Shown here: positions 1 to 7,390 of the stretch, one piece after another
How positions within the stretch are numbered: the stretch's first letter is position 1
How the letters are laid out: every line of letters begins with the position of its first letter
Assembly: GCA_964535315.1 (NCBI GenBank)
Contig: CAZHTS010000098.1
Span: 1 to 16,206 of the forward strand
Origin: CAZHTS01 sp964535315
GTDB taxonomy: Bacteria > Chloroflexota > Anaerolineae > Anaerolineales > Anaerolineaceae
Length of the DNA stretch: 16,206 nucleotides
Direction of reading: 5' to 3'
Notes under the pieces: model-generated
What the model was told of the DNA's origin: nothing
The model's input: the letters and a program-made list of their open reading frames with translations, nothing else
Database searches by the model: none
Translations under genes and position numbers: made by a program

Positions 1-1
1 C

Positions 2-481
2 AGAAGCGAGGATTCGCTTGCATTTCTGGAAGATGGTAGTTTCTATTTTCTCGATGAGAGTTTGTATAAATATTTGTATCATTTTGACCCAAAGACCAAC
101 CAACTGACACCTGTGAAGATCGATCTAAAAAATGGTCCCATGTTCAGCTACATTTATGTCGATCGGTCGGGGAACCTGTGGGTGTCTGACCAGGGTTGGA
201 TGGACAAGGCAGGGAAATGGTACGAGCTTATACCATCACCAGTCTTCATTACCACCAGGGTGGAGGCGACTCCAATCATGTGGGAGCATCCCAGCATCCT
301 GTTGCAAAGTTCGGATGGGAGATTGTGGTATGGAGCGACCAACGGGGCGGTATCCCTTGATCCGAAAAAAGGTGAATGGTGCTGGTTCACCACGTATCAT
401 CCCACCATGGTCGAAGACGCTGGTAGAAATCTGTGGATGGTGGCGGATGGGGCGTTGTACAGGAACCCGCTGGCCAAGTGA
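2..481 (+). CDS. Beta-propeller (two-component-regulator-propeller-like) protein, C-terminal part
   Basis: The reading frame is open from base 2 to a TGA at 479-481, so only the last 159 residues are visible and the start lies upstream of the window. It shows repeats of the type D-x-S/D-G-N/R-LW: 'DRSGNLWVSDQG', 'SSDGRLWYGATNGAVSLDP' and 'EDAGRNLWMVADGALYRNP'. Such Asp-Gly-Asn-Leu-Trp blades are known from Reg_prop/YvrE-like beta-propellers, which often form the periplasmic or extracellular sensor part of hybrid kinases or stand alone as secreted propellers. Here the chain ends right after the last blade, with no kinase or membrane segment following, so the visible part is the closing section of a propeller. 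The ligand cannot be told. I am fairly sure of the fold and unsure of the function. Confidence 0.6.
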   Translation, partial: RSEDSLAFLEDGSFYFLDESLYKYLYHFDPKTNQLTPVKIDLKNGPMFSYIYVDRSGNLWVSDQGWMDKAGKWYELIPSPVFITTRVEATPIMWEHPSILLQSSDGRLWYGATNGAVSLDPKKGEWCWFTTYHPTMVEDAGRNLWMVADGALYRNPLAK

Positions 482-582
482 GGAAAGTTTGCTTTTGCAA
501 GGATGAGTTGCACGGCATTGTCCTTGGCGCCGTGCTGTTACAGGAAGAGGATGAGCCGTAGCCCGGCGGCTGGGGATGCATG

Positions 583-588
583 TATAAT
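583..588 (+). promoter_or_regulatory. Candidate -10 element upstream of the YitT-family gene
   Basis: A perfect TATAAT lies 54 bp before the ATG at 643. No good -35 hexamer is visible 16-18 bp upstream. A start site about 7 bp downstream would fall in the 5' arm of the hairpin at 591-615. TATAAT boxes with weak -35 regions recur in this window (8431-8436, 8349-8354, 11325-11330), which supports this one modestly. Confidence 0.35.
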
Positions 589-590
589 TG

Positions 591-615
591 CGGGGCGCCG
601 TTTTCTGGCGCCCCG
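591..615 (+). terminator. GC-rich hairpin, probable terminator of the propeller gene
   Basis: CGGGGCGCC at 591-599 pairs perfectly with GGCGCCCCG at 607-615 around a 7-nt loop, and is followed by TAATTTTGT. The 9-bp stem and partial T tract fit an intrinsic terminator for the gene ending at 481. Because a TATAAT sits just upstream at 583-588, the hairpin could instead form at the extreme 5' end of the next transcript. Confidence 0.5.
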
Positions 616-642
616 TAATTTTGTCTGTAAGGATGGATCAAA

Positions 643-1554
643 ATGAATGCTCAACCGCTCTCCAAGCCATTTTTCTGGCGTAAATTTTTGGCCGAACTGG
701 ATCTGTTTTCCTGGAAGACATGGCGCGATTTTGCCCTGATCCTGATTGGAACAATCATCCAGGCGCTGGCGATGCGCCTGTTTCTCGTCCCGGCGCAGCT
801 GGTCAGCGGCGGGATCAGCGGCGCGGCGCAGATTATCAACGCCTACACGGATTGGCCGATCGGTCTGATGGTTTTCCTGGGAAACGTGCCCCTGTTTGTG
901 CTGGGCTGGCGTTTTTTGGGAGGGCCGCGCTTTGCCGTGCGCACCGCCCTGGCGATCGCCTCGTTTTCATTTCTGACCGACTTTCTGGTCTGGTTCACCC
1001 CGGAGGCCGGCATTACCGATGACGTGGTGCTGAACACGTTGTATGGCGGGTTGGTGCTGGGCGTCGGGTTGGGGATCGTGTACCGCGGGCAGGGTACCAG
1101 CGGCGGCAGCGATATCCTCGGGCGCATCCTCAACTCGCGGCTGGGGATTTCGATCTCGCAGGCTTACATGATCACCGATACGCTGGTGGTGCTGTTGGGC
1201 GGGCTGGCGTTCAACTGGAAGCTGGCGTTGTACGGGCTGGTGGTGATTTACGTCAGCGGGCTGGCGGCGGAAATGGCTTCCGAGGGCTCGGACGTGTTCC
1301 GCACGGCGTTGATCGTCACCAACCATCCCGACGAGGTGGCGCAAAAGATCATGGTCGATATGGAACGCGGCGTGACCCTGCTGCCGGGCACCGGCGGGTA
1401 CACCGGGGCGCCGCGCGGGGTGCTGTATTGCGTCGTCACGCGGGCCGAGGTCAGCCATCTCAAGGCGTTGGTGCGCGAGGTGGACGGGCGGGCGTTTATG
1501 GTCATCGGCGTGGCGCACGAGGCGCTGGGTGAGGGGTTCCGCCCGCTCAAGTGA
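643..1554 (+). CDS. YitT family membrane protein with C-terminal DUF2179 domain
   Basis: This 303-residue protein has the two-part architecture of the YitT family. Residues about 20-215 form a multi-spanning membrane domain (DUF161/YitT_membrane) with the typical motifs 'LVSGGISGAAQIIN' and 'GIVYRGQGTSGGSDILGRIL'. Residues about 220-303 form a soluble DUF2179 domain ('VDMERGVTLLPGTGGYTG', 'VVTRAEVSHLKALVREVD'). Length matches the family. The ATG at 643 is preceded by TAAGGA at 628-633, giving reasonable ribosome-binding spacing. Members are inner-membrane proteins whose substrate is not established; transport of a small molecule is often guessed. It stands alone between a hairpin at 591-615 and another at 1564-1606. 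The family call is firm and the function open. Confidence 0.92.
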   Translation: MNAQPLSKPFFWRKFLAELDLFSWKTWRDFALILIGTIIQALAMRLFLVPAQLVSGGISGAAQIINAYTDWPIGLMVFLGNVPLFVLGWRFLGGPRFAVRTALAIASFSFLTDFLVWFTPEAGITDDVVLNTLYGGLVLGVGLGIVYRGQGTSGGSDILGRILNSRLGISISQAYMITDTLVVLLGGLAFNWKLALYGLVVIYVSGLAAEMASEGSDVFRTALIVTNHPDEVAQKIMVDMERGVTLLPGTGGYTGAPRGVLYCVVTRAEVSHLKALVREVDGRAFMVIGVAHEALGEGFRPLK

Positions 1555-1563
1555 CGGTAGCGT

Positions 1564-1606
1564 TGTCTGTCCCGCCGACCGCTTACCGCTGCCGGTGGGA
1601 CAGACA
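1564..1606 (+). terminator. Long hairpin just after the YitT-family gene
   Basis: TTGTCTGTCCCGCC-like bases at 1564-1576 pair with 1594-1606 (13 bp, one G-U pair) around a 17-nt loop, starting 10 bp after the stop codon. No T tract follows, so it is a weak intrinsic terminator at best; it may instead protect the 3' end of the mRNA. The arms carry the octamer TTGTCTGT and its complement, which recurs nearby. Confidence 0.45.
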
Positions 1607-1661
1607 GGATGGCGTGCATCCGCCGGGAAAAGGTTGTCTGATAACTGTTACATTGGGGTGA

Positions 1662-1690
1662 TTGTAAGACAATTAAAAAGTTATTATAAT
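1662..1690 (+). promoter_or_regulatory. Promoter of the BMP-type ABC importer operon, with overlapping palindrome
   Basis: TTGTAA at 1662-1667 and a perfect TATAAT at 1685-1690 are separated by exactly 17 bp, so this is a good housekeeping-sigma promoter. The start site would be near 1697, leaving a leader of about 170 nt before the ATG at 1867. The -35 box lies inside the palindrome ATTGT-AAG-ACAAT (1661-1673), and a similar TTGT-A-ACAA lies at 1744-1752. These are possible operator half-sites for a regulator that is not encoded in view. Confidence 0.6.
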
Positions 1691-1761
1691 GATAGTGTTG
1701 TTGTCTGTTCGCACATACGTTAAGTCGTTTTCCCAGTGATTGGTTGTAACAATTGCATATA

Positions 1762-1846
1762 TCCCTGCCGGCAGCGAAGGGGATGTGAGGGGGTGAAAGG
1801 TTTCGCAGGCAAGGGACATCGGGTCTCACGGATTGATCGGGTATCC
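1762..1846 (+). promoter_or_regulatory. Structured 5' leader of the importer operon (candidate cis-acting RNA)
   Basis: This belongs to the 312-bp gap between 1554 and 1867. Within the predicted leader, TCCCTGCC (1762-1769) can pair with GGCAAGGGA (1808-1816, one bulge), and GCGAA (1774-1778) with TTCGC (1802-1806) inside it. GTGAG in the loop (1785-1789) can pair with CTCAC outside it (1825-1829), which would make a pseudoknot. GATGT (1782-1786) with ACATC (1816-1820) is a competing pairing. GGAT/ATCC (1830-1846) could form a further small hairpin before the ribosome site. I do not recognise a known riboswitch class here. The pairings are read directly; their biological role is inference. 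Confidence 0.35.
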
Positions 1847-1866
1847 ATATCGGAAGGGAAAGGGCT

Positions 1867-2946
1867 ATGCGGTTATCGCCGGGATTGAAAAAAACGCTGA
1901 ACAGGGTGTTTGAGGCGCTTTTGCCTCTCCTGGCCGTTCCGGTGGCGTTGTTGATTGGCGCGGGGATTTTGCTGCTGTTGGGCGCCAATCCGCTGGTCGC
2001 GTTCGACGCCATGCTCAAAGGCGCCGCCGGGAACGTGTCGGGGATCACGCAGACATTGGTCAAGGCCACACCGCTGCTGCTGGTCGGGTTGGGGATCACC
2101 ATCGCCTTTCGCGGCGGGGTGATCAACATCGGCGGTGAAGGGCAGCTGCTGGTGGGGGCGCTGGCTGCCACGGCGCTGTCGATCACCTTTGCCCATTGGC
2201 CGGGGGCGGTGCTGCTGCCGGCCTCGCTGCTGGCGGGGATGGCGGCCGGGGCGTTGTGGGGCGGTGTGCCGGGGCTGCTCAAGGCCCGCCTGGGGGTGAA
2301 CGAAATCCTCAGCACGATCATGATGAATCAGATCGCCATCCAACTGTCCAACTTCTTGCTGCGCGGGCCGATGATCGACCCGGCTGAAATAGCCGCCGGG
2401 ACGCGCATCGCCCAATCGGCGCTGCTGCCGCAGCAGGTGTGGCTGGGGCGGCTGGTGCCGCGCACCCTGCTGCACAGCGGCGCCATCCTGGCGGTGGTGC
2501 TGGCGGTGCTGGTGTATATCTTTTTGTGGCGCACCACCATTGGTTACCGTATTCGCGCCGTGGGCTTGAACCCGGACGCGGCCCGTTACGCCGGCATTCG
2601 CGTGTCGTTCTACCAGGCGCTCGCCCTGATCCTGGGCGGGGCCTTTGCCGGGCTGGCCGGGGCGGTGGAAGTGATGGGCGTGCAGCACCGCATGATGGAA
2701 GGGCTGTCGAGCGGCTACGGCTTTTCGGGCATCGTGGCCGCCCTGTTTGGCAAGCTGCACCCGTTGGGCGCCATTCCGGCCTCGATCCTGTTTGGCGGGC
2801 TGCTGGTGGGGGCGGATAAGATGCAGCGCACCGTGCAGGTGCCCTCGGCGTTGATCGACACCATGCTGGGGTTGATCGTGCTGTTCGTGGTGGGCAGCGA
2901 CATCTGGGCGCGCCGCCGGGCCCGCAGGAGGCAGACGAATGAGTGA
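1867..2946 (+). CDS. ABC transporter permease of the BMP (nucleoside-type) importer, first subunit
   Basis: This is a 359-residue inner-membrane permease of the BPD_transp_2 family, the type that partners BMP-family binding lipoproteins (as in B. subtilis NupP). It has a first membrane helix near residues 17-40, then many hydrophobic spans. Typical segments are 'GLGITIAFRGGVINIGGEGQLLVGA' and 'LLKARLGVNEILSTIMMNQIA', the latter likely contacting the ATPase, plus 'GYRIRAVGLNPDAARYAGI' and 'GYGFSGIVAALFGKLHP'. The ATG at 1867 follows a GGAAGGGAAAGGG ribosome site. It overlaps the next permease by 8 bp, so the two are translationally coupled and probably form a heterodimeric channel. Substrate is most likely a nucleoside, but that rests on the family and not on a residue seen here. 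Confidence 0.9.
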   Translation: MRLSPGLKKTLNRVFEALLPLLAVPVALLIGAGILLLLGANPLVAFDAMLKGAAGNVSGITQTLVKATPLLLVGLGITIAFRGGVINIGGEGQLLVGALAATALSITFAHWPGAVLLPASLLAGMAAGALWGGVPGLLKARLGVNEILSTIMMNQIAIQLSNFLLRGPMIDPAEIAAGTRIAQSALLPQQVWLGRLVPRTLLHSGAILAVVLAVLVYIFLWRTTIGYRIRAVGLNPDAARYAGIRVSFYQALALILGGAFAGLAGAVEVMGVQHRMMEGLSSGYGFSGIVAALFGKLHPLGAIPASILFGGLLVGADKMQRTVQVPSALIDTMLGLIVLFVVGSDIWARRRARRRQTNE

Positions 2947-3871
2947 ACTGTTCACCCTTCCGGTAGTGTTGGGCATTCTCTATTCGGGCATCCGCCTGGC
3001 GACGCCGTATCTGTACGCGGCCATCGGGGAGACCTTTGTGCAACGCTCGGGGGTGTATAACCTGGGTGTGGACGGCATCATGCTGATGGGGGCGTACAGC
3101 GGTTTCTTCGTGGGCATGAAAACCGGCAGCCTGTGGCTGGGGCTGCTGGCGGCGGCGCTGGTCGGGCTGTTGATGGGCCTGCTGATGGCGCTGATCAGCG
3201 TCACCTTGCAGGCCGAGCAGGGCATCAGCGGCATTGGCCTGCACCTGTTCGGGTTGGGCCTGTCCAGCCTGTTATTCAAAGAGACGATGGGTGGGGTCGA
3301 GTCGATCTCGGGTTTCCCTGCGGTCAAAATTCCCTTGTTGGGCGATATCCCGTACCTGGGCGAGGCGTTGTTCAACCACAATCTGTTGGTGTACGGGGCG
3401 TTCCTGCTGGTGCCGCTGGCGGCCTTCGTTCTCAACAAGACCACCTTTGGTTTGCAGGTGCGCGCCACCGGGCAGAACCCCGAGGCGGTGGATGCGCTGG
3501 GGGTCAACGTCATTCGCATCCGGTACATTACGTTGGCAATTGGCGGGGCGCTGGCCGGGATTGCCGGCGCCTCGTTGTCGATTGCGCTGATCAATCTGTT
3601 CCAGGAGAACATGACCAGCGGTCTGGGTTTTATCGCCGTGGCGCTGGTCTATTTTGGCGGCTGGCGCCCGGGCGGCGTGCTGGTGGGGGCGCTGTTGTTC
3701 AGTTTTGTCAACGCCTTGCAGTTGTGGATCCAGGTCAAAGGCATTAATCTGCCGTCGGATATTGCGGTGATGATGCCCTACGTCCTGACCATCCTGGCGC
3801 TGGCTTTTGCGGTACAGCGCGCCCGGCAGCCGGCGGCGCTCTCCAGGCCGTTTGAGCGCGGCGAGAATTGA
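2939..3871 (+). CDS. ABC transporter permease of the BMP importer, second subunit
   Basis: This is a 310-residue BPD_transp_2 membrane protein, the NupQ-type partner of the permease before it. Typical segments are 'RLATPYLYAAIGETFVQRSGVYNLGVDGIMLMGAYSGF', seen near residues 19-56, 'GLQVRATGQNPEAVDALGVNV', likely the cytoplasmic loop touching the ATPase, and 'TSGLGFIAVALVYFGGWRPGG'. The start ATG at 2939 has an AGGAGG ribosome site at 2926-2931 inside the end of the upstream gene. The shorter length compared with the first permease is normal for this pair. The 102 bp to the next gene hold no clear terminator, so transcription should continue into the binding-protein gene. Confidence 0.9.
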   Translation: MSELFTLPVVLGILYSGIRLATPYLYAAIGETFVQRSGVYNLGVDGIMLMGAYSGFFVGMKTGSLWLGLLAAALVGLLMGLLMALISVTLQAEQGISGIGLHLFGLGLSSLLFKETMGGVESISGFPAVKIPLLGDIPYLGEALFNHNLLVYGAFLLVPLAAFVLNKTTFGLQVRATGQNPEAVDALGVNVIRIRYITLAIGGALAGIAGASLSIALINLFQENMTSGLGFIAVALVYFGGWRPGGVLVGALLFSFVNALQLWIQVKGINLPSDIAVMMPYVLTILALAFAVQRARQPAALSRPFERGEN

Positions 3872-3973
3872 TCCCGGTCTGACGAGGAGGTGTAAAAGCG
3901 TAGCGTGTGACGAAAACGAGTGTGTGGAGTGTTTTCAACCGTCTAACCTTTTGTTCTTAACCGGAGGAAAAAG

Positions 3974-5071
3974 ATGAAGACCCTTGTAGTGCGCACCTTT
4001 GTATTCACCCTGCTGCTGTCTGTATTGCTGGCCGCCTGCGCCCCGGCGCCCACCCCTGCTCCGGCGCCCGCACCGGTGGAAGTGACCCGCATCGTGCAGG
4101 GCACGCCGGTGGTCGAGCAGGTGGTGGTGACCGCCACCCCCGAGCCGCCCAAAGAGGCCCCGGTGTTCCGCGTGGCGATCGTGATGCCCAGCACCATCAC
4201 CGACATGGCTTTCAGCCAGTCGATGTACGACGCCCTGCTCAAGGTGCAGAGCGAGATGGGCAAGGAAAAGATGGAAATCGCCTATTCGGAGAATATGTTC
4301 AAGGTGCCGGATGCGGCGGCGGCCATTCGCGACTACGCCTCGCAGGGTTTTAACCTGGTGATTGCCCACGGTTCGCAGTACGGCACTTCGCTGGCCCAGG
4401 TGGCCCCGGATTTCCCTGAGACCAGTTTTGCCTGGGGTACCTCGCTGGATACCTTCCAGGCGCAGGGGATCAGCAACGTCTTTGCCTACCAGGCTGAGGC
4501 GCAGCAGGGCGGGTATGTGTTGGGCACGGTTGCGGCGCTGATGTCCAAGTCCAACGTGCTGGGCATCTCCGGCCCGGTGGAAGCCGGTGACGCCAAGTTG
4601 TACGTGGACGGCTTCAAGGAAGGCGCGGCGGCGGCCAAGAAGGGCATCAACGTGCAGGTTTCTTACACCGGCTCGTTCTCGGACGTGTCGCTGATGGCGG
4701 CGGCGGCCGAGACGCACATCCAGGCCGGGGCCGACATGCTGACCGGTTCGTCGCAGTCGGTGGTGGGCGCCATCGGTGTGGCCAAGGAGAAGAAGGCGTT
4801 CTGGTTTGGCACGCAGTGGGATCAGACCAAGCTGGCCCCCGAAACGGTGGTCGCCAGCCAGGTGTACGACTGGACCGGGATCGTCAAGGACATGATCGCC
4901 AGCCATCAGGCGGGCGTGATGGGCGGCAAGGCCTATACCCTGACCTTTAAGAACGGCGGGTTGAAGATCGTCTACAATGAGGCCGTCCAGGTGCCGGCCG
5001 AGGCCAAGGCGGCGGCGGATGCGGCCATCAAGGGCATTGAAGACGGCACGATCAAGCCGTTGAGCAAGTAA
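3974..5071 (+). CDS. BMP-family substrate-binding lipoprotein of the ABC importer
   Basis: The 365-residue protein has a lipoprotein signal peptide (Lys2, hydrophobic core 9-19, lipobox LLAA-C with Cys22). A Pro/Ala-rich linker at 23-62 follows, a style common in Chloroflexota, and then a BMP/PnrA-like periplasmic-binding domain at about 63-345. It should sit outside the membrane, capture the substrate and deliver it to the two permeases upstream. Family members such as PnrA bind purine nucleosides with an Asp-Lys-Ser-Phe-Asn motif near the N-terminus. Here the matching place reads 'TDMAFSQSMY' (76-85), keeping Asp77 and Phe80 but replacing the Asn by Ser81. The ligand may therefore differ from the usual nucleosides. 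The ribosome site GGAGG lies 8 bp before the ATG. Confidence 0.9.
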   Translation: MKTLVVRTFVFTLLLSVLLAACAPAPTPAPAPAPVEVTRIVQGTPVVEQVVVTATPEPPKEAPVFRVAIVMPSTITDMAFSQSMYDALLKVQSEMGKEKMEIAYSENMFKVPDAAAAIRDYASQGFNLVIAHGSQYGTSLAQVAPDFPETSFAWGTSLDTFQAQGISNVFAYQAEAQQGGYVLGTVAALMSKSNVLGISGPVEAGDAKLYVDGFKEGAAAAKKGINVQVSYTGSFSDVSLMAAAAETHIQAGADMLTGSSQSVVGAIGVAKEKKAFWFGTQWDQTKLAPETVVASQVYDWTGIVKDMIASHQAGVMGGKAYTLTFKNGGLKIVYNEAVQVPAEAKAAADAAIKGIEDGTIKPLSK

Positions 5072-5091
5072 TTCTACGAAAAACGATCCCA

Positions 5092-5117
5092 GGGGAGGGC
5101 GGCGCGCCGCCCTCCCC
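5092..5117. terminator. Perfect 26-bp palindrome between lipoprotein and ATPase genes
   Basis: Bases 5092-5104 are the exact reverse complement of 5105-5117, built on GGGGAGGGCGGC and its complement with CGCG at the centre. In RNA it gives an 11-bp stem with a 4-nt loop, all but one pair G-C. No T tract follows. It lies 20 bp after the lipoprotein stop. A likely role is a partial block or 3'-end stabiliser that keeps more lipoprotein mRNA than ATPase mRNA, as known for binding-protein genes in other importers. Confidence 0.6.
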
Positions 5118-5152
5118 CGAGGTTGCCTGGTTTGTTGATGGGAGAAAACCGT

Positions 5153-6700
5153 ATGCCCGAAGCGATTACTCCGCTCCAATCCCGCATCCAGCAGCTCGAG
5201 ATGGTCAACATTGTCAAACGCTTCCCCGGTGTGTTGGCCAACGATCACGTCAGTTTTGACGTGCGCGCCGGCGAGGTGCATGCCCTGTTGGGCGAGAACG
5301 GCGCCGGCAAGAGCACGTTGATGCGCCAGTTGTACGGGCTGTACCGCCCGGATGAGGGCCAGATTTTGATCAACGGCCAGCCGCAGCATTTTCGCTCACC
5401 GCAGGACGCCATTCAGGCCGGGATTGGCATGATCCACCAGCACTTCATGCTGGTGACCTCGCTGACGGTGGCCGAGAACGTGGCGCTGGGGGTGAAGTCG
5501 TCGCGCGGGCCACTGCTGGATCTGCAACGGGTGACCCGGCGGGTGGACGAGTTGAGCGAGCAGTACGGGCTTAAGGTCGACCCGCAGGCCTACATCTGGC
5601 AGCTGGCGGTGGGCGAGCAGCAGCGCGTTGAGATCCTCAAGGCGCTGTACCGCGGCGCCGATCTGTTGGTGCTGGACGAGCCGACCGCCGTGCTGACCCC
5701 GCAGGAGGTGGACGATTTGTTCATTATCCTGCGCCAGATGGCCAAAGATGGGCGGGCGTTGATCTTTATCTCGCACAAGCTGCACGAAGTGTTAGCGATC
5801 AGCGAGCGGGTGACGGTCTTGCGCGACGGGCGGGTGGTAGGTTCACGTCCCACGCAGGGGGTGACGCGCTCCGAACTGGCGGCGTTGATGGTCGGGCGCG
5901 AGGTCATCTTGCAGTACGACCGCCCGGCGCCGGTGTTGGGTGAGGAACTGCTGCGGGTGGAAGACCTGTGGGTGAAGGGCGACCGCGGCAGCGACGCCCT
6001 GCGGGGCGTGTCTTTGAACGTACGCGGCGGCGAAATCGTCGGGCTGGCGGGCGTTTCGGGCAACGGGCAGCGCGACCTGGCCGAGGCGCTGGCCGGGCTG
6101 CGCCCGGCCCACAAGGGCCGGGTGCTGGTGGGCGGCAAGGATGTGACGGCGCGTTCGCCGCTGGAACACAACCAGGCCGGGCTGGCTTACATTCCCGAGG
6201 AACGCATGAAGGATGGGGCCGTCAAGCAGTTCAGCGTGGCCGAGAACCTGATTCTGCTCGATCACGGCCGGCCGCCGTACTCACGTTTCAGCTTTATGGA
6301 TTTCAAGGCGATCCGCGAGAATTCGCAGCGCATGGTGGCCGATTACAGCGTCAAGACACCGTCGATCGAGACGCCGCTCAAGAATCTCTCGGGCGGTAAC
6401 ATCCAGAAATTGATCCTGGCGCGCGAACTGACGCGCAAACCGCGGGTGTTGATCGCCGCCCAGCCGACGCGCGGCGTGGATATCGGCGCCAGCGAGTACA
6501 TTCATCACCGCCTGCTGGAACAACGCCAGGCGGGCACGGCCACGTTGTTGATCTCCGAAGACCTGGACGAGATCCGGGCGCTTTCGGATCGCATCGCCGT
6601 GATTTATGAGGGGCGGATTGTGGGGGTGGTCGATGGGCGCACGGCTTCGCTCGAACGGCTTGGGTTGATGATGGCCGGGGTGCAGCCGGAACAGCCGTGA
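5153..6700 (+). CDS. ABC importer ATPase with two nucleotide-binding domains
   Basis: This 515-residue cytoplasmic ATPase is a fused pair of ABC domains, as in sugar and nucleoside importers (RbsA/NupO type). The first domain is complete: Walker A GENGAGKST (47-55), Q-loop near Gln96, signature LAVGEQQ (151-157), Walker B LLVLDE (171-176) and switch His208. The second has a degenerate P-loop (GVSGNGQRD, near 300), a good signature LSGGN (near 412) and a Walker B with 'AAQPTRG' in place of 'LDEPT'. This asymmetry is normal for the family. I chose the ATG at 5153 because GGGAGA at 5140-5145 sits 7 bp upstream; a TTG at 5123 in frame lacks such a site. Its gene order (permeases, lipoprotein, ATPase) differs from the B. 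subtilis nup operon. Confidence 0.93.
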   Translation: MPEAITPLQSRIQQLEMVNIVKRFPGVLANDHVSFDVRAGEVHALLGENGAGKSTLMRQLYGLYRPDEGQILINGQPQHFRSPQDAIQAGIGMIHQHFMLVTSLTVAENVALGVKSSRGPLLDLQRVTRRVDELSEQYGLKVDPQAYIWQLAVGEQQRVEILKALYRGADLLVLDEPTAVLTPQEVDDLFIILRQMAKDGRALIFISHKLHEVLAISERVTVLRDGRVVGSRPTQGVTRSELAALMVGREVILQYDRPAPVLGEELLRVEDLWVKGDRGSDALRGVSLNVRGGEIVGLAGVSGNGQRDLAEALAGLRPAHKGRVLVGGKDVTARSPLEHNQAGLAYIPEERMKDGAVKQFSVAENLILLDHGRPPYSRFSFMDFKAIRENSQRMVADYSVKTPSIETPLKNLSGGNIQKLILARELTRKPRVLIAAQPTRGVDIGASEYIHHRLLEQRQAGTATLLISEDLDEIRALSDRIAVIYEGRIVGVVDGRTASLERLGLMMAGVQPEQP

Positions 6701-6709
6701 GGCAGGCCG

Positions 6710-7390
6710 TCAGCGCAGGGTGATGCAGGCGATGGCGGCGCCTACCAGCCCCAACTGGCCGAGATGGTAGGTGATCATGACCCACAGGCGGGCGTTCTGC
6801 ACCGCCCGCACGAAGCGATCGTAGGCCAGCAGCGTGTCGGAGACGAAGAAGAAAGCAGCGCCGGCGGCGGCCAGGGCGGCGGCAGGGCGCGGCCATTCGG
6901 GGCGCAGCAGGGTCAGGCCGGCGGAAAAGAGCATGGCGGCGATCGCCAGGCAGTAAGCCAGGACGGCGCCGCGAAATTTGCGCCCGTGCGAACGCCGGCA
7001 CAGCCCGGCGCGAATGCGCGGGTAGACCGTTGCACCCAGCCCCAAGACGAGCAGGGCCAGTATGGCTGCGCCGGGCAGCGAGAAGGTGTGCAAGTCGCTA
7101 AAAAAGCCGGCGATGTAGGTCAGGTGCGCCAGCAAGAAGGCGCCCAGACCGGCGAGGAAGTAGCGCGGCGGCAGGAGCAGGAAAACGTCGCCCAGCAGCG
7201 AAAAGAATACCGCCAGCCCAAACCAGGGCAGGTTACCCTGCCAGCCGCCGGCCTGCCACAGCCAGGCGAACAACGCCAGCATGGCGCCCGGCTTGGCCAG
7301 GCGGTGCAGGCGCGGCAGGCCGCGCTGCACTGCGACCCAGTCGGCCAGCATCACGGCCAGGGTCAGTCCAAACCAGGCGGCGCTCGTCAT
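6710..7390 (-). CDS. YhhN/TMEM86-family membrane protein (lysoplasmalogenase-like)
   Basis: This 226-residue hydrophobic protein has about seven to eight membrane spans and the features of the YhhN family: 'FFSLLGDVFLLLP' in the first half, 'FLLAHLTYIAGFF' in the middle, and 'FFFVSDTLLAYDRF' near the C-terminus. The conserved acidic residues in 'LLGDVFLL' and 'VSDTLLAYDRF' are the hallmark; animal relatives hydrolyse the vinyl-ether bond of lysoplasmalogens. The start ATG at 7390-7388 overlaps the era stop as ATGA, so translation is coupled to era. A longer open frame exists upstream but runs inside era and has no family similarity. It ends 9 bp from the convergent ATPase gene. Family call strong; the enzymatic activity in this organism is inference. 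Confidence 0.8.
   Translation of the reverse strand: MTSAAWFGLTLAVMLADWVAVQRGLPRLHRLAKPGAMLALFAWLWQAGGWQGNLPWFGLAVFFSLLGDVFLLLPPRYFLAGLGAFLLAHLTYIAGFFSDLHTFSLPGAAILALLVLGLGATVYPRIRAGLCRRSHGRKFRGAVLAYCLAIAAMLFSAGLTLLRPEWPRPAAALAAAGAAFFFVSDTLLAYDRFVRAVQNARLWVMITYHLGQLGLVGAAIACITLR

Noticed and set aside
1529..1723. 64-codon frame after the YitT-family gene
   Set aside because: It begins inside the YitT gene, has no ribosome site, and crosses the hairpin and promoter of the next operon.
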